Source: Malaya genurostris
Lineage: Eukaryota > Arthropoda > Insecta > Diptera > Culicidae
DNA: 64,000 bases
Reading direction: 5' to 3'
NCBI RefSeq assembly: GCF_030247185.1
Contig: NC_080571.1
Location: 5,577,001 to 5,641,000, forward strand
Shown here: positions 58,219 to 64,000 of the stretch, piece by piece
Position numbering within the stretch: the first letter of the stretch is position 1
How the letters are laid out: each line of letters begins with the position of its first letter
Notes under the pieces: model-generated
What the model was told of the DNA's origin: nothing
Database searches by the model: none
The model's input: only the letters and a program-made list of their open reading frames with translations
Position numbers and translations under genes: made by a program

Positions 58219-58560
58219 CACTCAGACAAAAAATATATGGAATTTCATAATGATTTCGTATGGTTTTTAGCCACAAGAATATCGTATGCGAATCATAAAA
58301 CCGCCTTATGAAGTCACGAGAATTGGAATTCCAATAAAAGGCCTTATGAAATTTATGCGAAATGTGTTGGTGCGAAGTTTCAATGACAAACATAACTTCA
58401 TATACTGTGGAATTCATAAGTTATTCGTATGAAAACTGTAATAGTGATAGATGAGAAGTATATTGCAGAGGTATATTTTTTATATTAATTTTATGAAATG
58501 GTGATTTTTTGTGCATCATAGGATTTGTTTTATGATTTTCACTACTCAATTTCTCTGAGT
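58219..58560. mobile_element. Possible MITE
   Basis: The ends CACTCAGA and TCTGAGTG are inverted, and the left inner sequence 'atggaatttcataatgattt' is loosely complementary to 'aattcataagttattcgtat' further in. No target duplication is clear. Confidence 0.4.
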
Positions 58561-59280
58561 GCACACTGAAAATAATTTGCACGCTAGCATCATGTACAAA
58601 GCCTTTGAACTATCACTACATGTAGAACACATGAAATTCAAGAAAATATAAATTCAATGAGTGAAAAAACTGTTGATGTTTAGTAGAAATCATGCTCCAT
58701 TTATCTGAAATGCACATCAGAACGATAAGATATATCGTATATGTATATATTCTATATGAATTTCATATTAATGTCACATTGTTTTCCATATAGATTTCAA
58801 TTGAAACATGGTTGACCGAATCAAGTGTCTTGCATATACATTGGAGATGTATTCATTTCCACTAGAAAATGAAGTGTTTAACACATGTAGTTCGATTCAA
58901 TAGCAAAACACGTCATATCCAAAGGAACAACACATCAAAGATAAGTGAAAATCTAATCTTGCATCTTGTGAATTTGCACATGAAATCTTAAAACAAATCG
59001 CTTTGGTTATGTATTGAAATGAAAAAGGAAAAAAAGTACGGGTGTGTAATGTCAGACATAACTGGATGTCGTGAATACGAATATGACACGCTTTATTTAT
59101 GCTTCCGAATTCGAATTGGTAGTTCATCGATTGTTTGAATTGTGCAACTTTCCCCTCTTTCATTACTAGAAATTTAAACGATGCGCCTAGACTAAATTAC
59201 AGATTAGTTACATTAAACATTCTGAAACGCACTTAAATACTATGAAATAAGCAGTATAGTTCTTTATAATAAAAAAAAAT
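58561..59280. other. No gene seen
   Basis: AT-rich sequence, no recognisable feature. Confidence 0.35.
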
Positions 59281-59690
59281 TGTGACGATTTGAGTTAGTT
59301 CAGCACGCAGACTCTGAATTCTAAACCCATATTCCAGAACTAAGCTCTAAAACATGAAGACGATTTTTCGCCATGACTACCAGAATGAGTTTTATAGAGT
59401 ACAGTAAAGTAAATTTCCGCATAATTCTTTAGGAGTATTATTATGGTTCTAAAAAGAACCGAATAGAAGAAGTCTGGAATAAATAACTGGATCCTGAGTT
59501 CAAGAACTAAATTTAGAATCAATAACAGACTCAGAATCCAGTTTCAATTCTAGAATTGCAATTTCGAAACTCAAATTAGTTCCGGAATACAGTTCCAGAA
59601 TCCAGTTTCAGCACGCAGGCTCTGAATTCTAAACCTATATTGCGGAACTACAATCTGAAAATTGAACTTCTCGTTATGACTACCGAAAAC
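59281..59690. repeat. Direct repeat and degenerate 'attctgaa' repeat
   Basis: 'cagcacgcag(a/g)ctctgaattc' followed by 'taaacc(c/t)atatt' occurs at about 59301 and 59609, with matching downstream 'atgactaccagaa' / 'atgactaccgaaa', so a block of about 90 bp is duplicated about 308 bp apart. Between them lies short-unit sequence ('agaatccagtttcaattctag') in the style of the 13.8-14.8 kb array. Confidence 0.65.
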
Positions 59691-59699
59691 CAAATGATG

Positions 59700-60000
59700 G
59701 CAGGTGCTCTCTCCGTCGCTGATGGTTTAACTCTCGCGATGGCAGTCTGCTCGCCTTGAAGGCCAGCAAGCGAATGAAAGTTGCTACCTGAGCGTTTGTG
59801 CTTTTAACCACGCAGAAGGCGCTTTCTCCGTCGCTGCTGGTTGATGGTTTAACTCTCGCGATGGCAGTCTGCTCGCCTTGAAGGCCAGCAAGCGAATGAA
59901 AGTTGCTACCTGAGCGTTTGAGGTTTTAACCACGCAAAAGGCGCTCTCTCCGTCGCTGCTGGTTGATGGTTTAACTCTCGCGACGTCTGCTTCCACCGAA
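59700..60000 (-). repeat. 122-bp tandem repeat, about 2.5 copies, with TATA box
   Basis: 'gatggtttaactctcgcg' starts at 59721, 59843 and 59965, an exact 122-bp period. The unit carries 'ctgctcgccttgaaggccag', 'gaatgaaagttgctacctg' and 'aaccacgcagaaggcgc'. Copy 1 lacks 7 bases. On the minus strand an open frame (60032 to 59784) runs through it, with a TATA box 'gtataaaagggg' just upstream (60043-60054). GC content is well above the surroundings. It may be the tandem promoter/5' untranslated repeat of a transposon, but no downstream coding region was found. Confidence 0.75.
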
Positions 60001-60042
60001 CGCACGAAAAGAAATGATCGATTTTCGACCACGGTTCCCCTT

Positions 60043-60054
60043 TTATACGCATTC
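60043..60054 (-). promoter_or_regulatory. TATA box (tataaaagggg on the minus strand)
   Basis: A canonical TATA box about 10-20 bp upstream of the minus-strand open frame starting at 60032, immediately outside the 122-bp repeats. It is the clearest core promoter element in the window, but what it drives is unknown. Confidence 0.55.
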
Positions 60055-60476
60055 AGTTGAAGATATGTGCCTGACTACCTCAAAATCGTCGTCCTTGCGC
60101 GAAAAATCCAAGCGAAAGTAAAGAGTTTTCCGCATTATTTTGAAATTTTGAGAAAACTTAATTTTTGAGTTGTTTGTGGTTATCTCACACTGTTCAAAAT
60201 ATTATCCTAAATTCCTGATCATATTTTTGATGAAATGGTGAAAGAATTATGTTGCTACCATTAATACAAGTCGAGATATTCACGATTAAGTTCTGCCCAT
60301 TCTTCCATATGGCTAATTTTGAAAAGGCACCCCATAGTAAAGTAAGTCGTATTCACGACAAAAGCGTATTAAATTGAAGTGCTATTTCATATTTACATAT
60401 GAATCTATCGTACAAATTTTTATTAGTGTGCACTAAAAATAAAAGCACTGGTTTAAACATATCTCGATGAACATTA
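60055..60476. other. No gene seen
   Basis: AT-rich sequence, no recognisable feature. Confidence 0.35.
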
Positions 60477-60703
60477 GAAAAGGTCCCAAGTGCAAATGAT
60501 AGTTTCTCTTGGTTTACTTTCTCTTTCAATTATTACGGCAAATTCCAGTAATTGCCAACAAATTCTACAATGCATATCGAAAGTTGATGGTTTTTGCTAT
60601 TATCCTATGTGAAGTTTTAGATGAAAAGATTGCTGATTGTACCGTAATACTCGAAAGAGAAAGTAAACAAAGAGAAACTCCCATTTGCACTTAGGACCTT
60701 TTC
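60477..60703. mobile_element. 227-bp MITE with about 58-bp inverted ends
   Basis: The left end 'gaaaaggtcccaagtgcaaa' and the right end (other strand) 'gaaaaggtcctaagtgcaaa' match and the match continues through 'agtttctctt(g/t)gtttactttc' to 'attacgg'. Target duplication unclear. A relative lies at 29060-29345. Confidence 0.8.
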
Positions 60704-60827
60704 TCGTGTTTGTCTTCATATGTCATTTTGGAAAATTGAAGAGATAGGTATTTTTTTATAGAGAATATATCCTAAGTAACCATATGCATTATATCATTGC
60801 ACATTTACAACTTTTATATAACATTAT

Positions 60828-61425
60828 ATCGTATCAATGAGCGCTCAGTAACAACTCTTCACACGATTCAATTAGTGCCATCAAAGAGAGATGGATATCA
60901 TCGCAGCAACAAAAACCCGACATGACTCATAGAACATAGAATAGACACCAGTGCGAGAGCGAATTTCTCTCGACGACATTCCTGAGAATCAAAGGTTAGC
61001 ACGCTGCTGTGGGGATCCTCTCCGAAGCAACAAACGGTCGCTCATTCTCGTTTCGCGATCCGGTTCTATACAGCCAGTTGATAATTGCGATAGAATCATT
61101 TTACTATTGCCGCTTATTCTAACTATGTGCATATAACCTTTGTATAAGTTGTGTCTATGAAAATGTATGTGCATGCTCCAGACAAGGGTTTTGAAATATT
61201 GCAACCTAGTATGAGAATCATCAAGTCGAATCTCTTGGAAAATTCCACTCAGCAACGATCATTATCAGACTGTAAATTTTCTTAAGGGCCGTGAAATACT
61301 CAGAGTATGAAGTGGAGCGAAGTAATGTAGAAAAATTCTCTCACGGTTCATGCATTGAGAGACACGAGTTATTGTAGCATCTTCTACCGGATTGAGCAGC
61401 TTCTTTGAAATTATCGGCAATCACC
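60828..61425 (-). repeat. Interspersed repeat, copy B (inverted relative to 17.1-17.8 kb)
   Basis: The reverse complement of this block matches 17115-17760, with many substitutions and a 30-40 bp insertion in copy A near its left end. Class unknown. Confidence 0.75.
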
Positions 61426-61554
61426 AACACTGCTTTAAAGAAGCATGCATTAAATTTGTATTCAAATTATGAATGTAAATGATTCTGATAACTTTATTTA
61501 AAAAGATGCTAACTGCTTTTTCTCGTACTGTTCACAGCAACATTTTAATTGACT

Positions 61555-61615
61555 GCATCCTCTACTATGGAGGGTTTAACCTTAAGATCATTCACCTCTT
61601 CGGGCCAGAAAAACC
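61555..61615 (-). mobile_element. SINE fragment (family of 2665-2824)
   Basis: The minus strand has 'tttttctggcccgaagaggtg', 'aatgatcttaaggttaaa' and 'ccctccatagtag', matching the SINE's 3' body. The head and A tail are gone. Confidence 0.6.
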
Positions 61616-62583
61616 TTTTTACTTTTACCCAAAGTGAATCCCTTAATACCTGTGCAGCTGTCCGTGATTCAAATATGCAATGAAAAAATGGACGATGATT
61701 CGATTGAACTAGTCCAATCGTCACCATTGCAGTTGTTATGGCATGCTATGCGTGGATTATTATAAACTCAATTGTACCCACACAGGCATCGACTAGCCCA
61801 TCACGCTATTCCCGTCCTTCAAAACGCTGCAATAATTATACGACACGATTTTTTAAGGAAAACTCAAAATCTCGATCGGATGAAAATCTTTTTGACCATT
61901 GAAAAATATTTTAATGTATTGTTATACACTATTCAATTAATTGTGAACATTATTTTTACAATAGAATGTATAGGTTGTTAAGTATCGTAACAATTCAAAT
62001 CATAAAATTTTCTCATACATGTTTTCTTGGAAAACAATCAAATGTACAGTTTGCATATTGTTTGAAAAACTACGTGTACAATAAATTCAATTGTAGAATC
62101 GTAGAAACAATATATTGAATCGATGAAAATGAAAAAAATCTTGTCAAGATACAATAAAATGTTTTGAAACCCATAGATCTAATTGTGAATCAATTGCTAT
62201 GCTGTAAAATCAATGGTTTATTTTTTCACGGGTGTCGACTAGGCAAACGAGAAATTCTGTATATTGTGATTACTCTGATTTTTTCTAACAGTGTAGGTGT
62301 TGCACAAGGTAGGTAGAAAAAATTGCGTTGTTCATTCGACTTTTCAGTCCAACCTCCTTTTGTCACCAGTGAGTCAAAACATCGTTCGTTTGATTTTGTT
62401 TACCTGGATGCCGAAACAACCAATCAAAGAGTGCACAGAGAGGACACGATAGGTATTAACGCTGCTAAATGTTGTAAAAAATTATAGTTATCCCTTTTCC
62501 GAAACTACCTGGTCGTTCACACGATTTTCATTGCGCATTCCAGAAATAGGCTGGCACTATTTAATCGATCTTCCGCTCAGATT
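61616..62583. other. Intergenic; includes the likely promoter of the 62.6 kb gene
   Basis: AT-rich up to about 62300. The last 200 bases contain a CCAAT box ('aaccaatcaaag', about 62419) and a TATA-like 'ctatttaatcg' near 62556, shortly before the ATG. These are suggestive only. Confidence 0.35.
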
Positions 62584-63189
62584 ATGGCTGAACCAGGTAA
62601 CATACAGAAAAATTCTTCGTTGAATGGAATTCGAATGGATTGCTTAGCGCAATTGGATTCTTCGTCCGAAGAGGAAGGATACGTATCGCCTTATTGTTGC
62701 TCAAGTGATGAAGAACATGACCAATGTCACCGCAGGTTACTGGACGAATTGCCTGCTTTTTCCACCCAATCGCTATCGCCTTCAGGAAGATCTTTGTCGC
62801 CGATTGATTTAGATACATCGCCTCCGAGACGTTCAATGAGTTCTACCTTCTACGGTACACCATTTGACAGTCCCAGCCAGTTAGCGACGGGAAGCGATTT
62901 TGTGACGTTGGAAGAAATTCACGCCCGTATTGGAATGACTCCGCCAGCGGATGCCGACCGAAGCCGTTCAAGAAATTTGGAGACGATATTTGAGGACAAA
63001 TTTCTGGAGACTCCTCCTAGCAAGGAATTCGAAGCACGGAATAATCAGAACCTTCTACGTCGATCAGTGCGAAATCGGGTACTACTCGGCGTCTCGAATG
63101 GGAGCTGGACAAACGAAAAAACATCTCCATCCGTCGTTGGTGGTTTAAACAATCAGTTCGATGGTAAGCGTAGATTATCTTTGGACTAG
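62584..63189 (+). CDS. Ser/Pro-rich 201-aa protein, possibly Tantalus-like
   Basis: A single-exon frame of 201 codons with a good start context and an AATAAA at 63280-63285, 90 bp after the stop. Codon quality and length stand out from the surrounding noise. The N-terminal half is acidic and Ser/Pro-rich: SSSEEEGYVSP (about residues 28-38), SLSPSGRSLSPIDLDTSPP (about 64-82), with several S/T-P sites that look like proline-directed phosphorylation sites. The C-terminal half has RNLETIFEDKFLETPPSKE, RRSVRNRVLLG and a final KRRLSLD. A 'LETIFE' block followed by basic motifs recalls the Tantalus/PRR14 C-terminal domain, but the match is short and from memory. The GGTAAGCG at 63162 could be a donor, but the frame closes naturally 25 bp later. 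Confidence 0.7.
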   Translation: MAEPGNIQKNSSLNGIRMDCLAQLDSSSEEEGYVSPYCCSSDEEHDQCHRRLLDELPAFSTQSLSPSGRSLSPIDLDTSPPRRSMSSTFYGTPFDSPSQLATGSDFVTLEEIHARIGMTPPADADRSRSRNLETIFEDKFLETPPSKEFEARNNQNLLRRSVRNRVLLGVSNGSWTNEKTSPSVVGGLNNQFDGKRRLSLD

Positions 63190-63439
63190 GATTTGCGATA
63201 AGATTAGATAGATCTAATATTTTCCACTTAGTTTATAAGTGCCTTTTTGTCCGGAAGTAAATTGGAGGACTTTTTTTTAAATAAAAGATGAATTATATTT
63301 GAACTCTGAAGTAGTTTATTTCAAAAACAGCACATACTTATTTATTTAAAAGAAACTGCATACTTGGGTAAGCCTACTTTGGGACATCTGTCATCAATGC
63401 TCACGTCATTTGTTTTCAACATTATCGCGATCGGCAAAA
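63190..63439. other. 3' UTR of the upstream gene and short spacer
   Basis: AATAAA at 63280-63285 marks the probable end of the 62.6 kb transcript. The kinase gene starts about 150 bp later on the same strand, so the two genes are closely spaced head-to-tail. Confidence 0.55.
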
Positions 63440-63727
63440 ATGCCAGAATTTGACCTAAATGGTAAGTAATATCCGGATATTTTTTCACACAAATTTGAAA
63501 AATAATTGTACGTTTGTATAAGACTACAGAATATTGGAGAAAATCGGCGAGGGCTCCTTTTCCGAAGTATATCGAGTGAGGCATAAGCAAACCGGGCTCT
63601 TTTACGCGGCAAAAAAACTGAACAAAATTTACCAGGACACGGCAGAGGCACTGCAATGTTCGGAGATACAGGTTATGAAAGTGCTCGACTATCATCCTAA
63701 TGTGGTCAGCTTCGTGGATGTACTGCA
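63440..63727 (+). CDS. MOK-like protein kinase, N-terminal part (continues beyond the window)
   Basis: Two exons: 63440-63461 and 63523-63727, with a 61-bp intron (donor GTAAGT, acceptor TAAG at 63521-63522). Spliced, they give MPEFDLNDYRILEKIGEGSF and onward, 75 codons plus two bases, then a GTAAGA donor at 63728. The kinase N-lobe is clear: glycine loop IGEGSFSEVYRV (residues 15-26), ATP-anchoring Lys38 in YAAKKL, C-helix Glu55 in SEIQVMKVL, and the HPNVV turn. The IGEGSFSEV loop and SEIQ-L--HPN pattern fit the MOK/RAGE branch of the MAK/ICK/MOK CMGC kinases, which act in ciliary and cell-cycle signalling. Upstream of exon 2 the frame is closed by a TAA at 63519, so the small first exon is needed. 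The remaining exons are not found before 64000. Confidence 0.85.
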
Positions 63728-64000
63728 GTAAGAAATTTTTATCTGTTCTTCCATTGTCAGATTCATTATCGTACAATAGATAAGGACAATGTTTTATGTA
63801 TTTATTTGACCCCACCGGTCGTTCATCAGTGTAGATACGGACTGGCGATCATGTACGTTCTAAGCTTGAATCAACCATGTTTTAGTGTCCGTTGGATTAT
63901 GATTCATGGTACACACAGCTGATTACATAGGATATCTGTCAGCTGATATTGGAATATGTCGTTTGTCATTTGGACATTTGATATAATTCTTACTATCGTT
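63728..64000 (+). other. Intron 2 of the MOK-like kinase gene (incomplete)
   Basis: Starts with donor GTAAGA. No exon encoding the next kinase segment is seen before the window ends. Confidence 0.6.

Noticed and set aside
1..64000. Endogenous viral element
   Set aside because: I looked for viral replicase, nucleoprotein or glycoprotein-like frames, common in aedine genomes, and found none that could be supported.

Overview
This is animal nuclear DNA, most likely from an aedine mosquito. Four host genes have short introns (59-79 bp) apart from one 8.3 kb intron, and they sit in AT-rich sequence packed with degraded transposons. The organism call rests on the repeats: DD37E and DD37D Tc1/mariner elements, tRNA-derived SINEs, hAT-type MITEs, and the unclassified mosquito repeat built around 'gatggctgaaccgatttt'. 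The species is an inference.

Layout. Bases 1-44,500 contain no host gene that I can support. They hold a 267-bp tandem array (1.2-3.3 kb), an RNase H remnant of a non-LTR element (3.9-4.4 kb), a foldback MITE carrying a hammerhead-ribozyme insertion (12.6-13.0 kb), a 2.9 kb hAT-type element with an 8-bp target duplication (13.2-16.1 kb), a rebuilt DD37D element with 197-bp inverted repeats (18.0-18.9 kb), Tc1 and mariner fragments (24.1-27.5 kb), a GC-richer unique stretch (30.0-31.5 kb), a 321-bp palindrome (34.9-35.3 kb), a DD37E element (38.3-39.4 kb), several SINEs and MITEs, and a second hammerhead (42.2 kb).

Bases 44,500-64,000 hold the host genes. FRG1 (+, three exons, 266 aa) converges with a DCUN1D4/5-type neddylation E3 co-factor (-, five coding exons, 242 aa). 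The first exon of the latter lies at 55.6 kb, beyond an intron that has taken in a second DD37E element, an RTE-like retrotransposon remnant, a 157-bp tandem repeat and a third hammerhead. Further right come more MITEs, a 122-bp tandem repeat with a TATA box, an inverted copy of a repeat seen at 17 kb, a single-exon gene for a Ser/Pro-rich protein (62.6-63.2 kb), and the first two exons of a MOK-like protein kinase that runs off the window.

The genes do not form a pathway or operon; they are ordinary separate eukaryotic genes. The most interesting signal is a family of small elements with a complete hammerhead self-cleaving core. It has three good copies and one decayed copy, and one copy is bounded by a perfect 12-bp target-site duplication.
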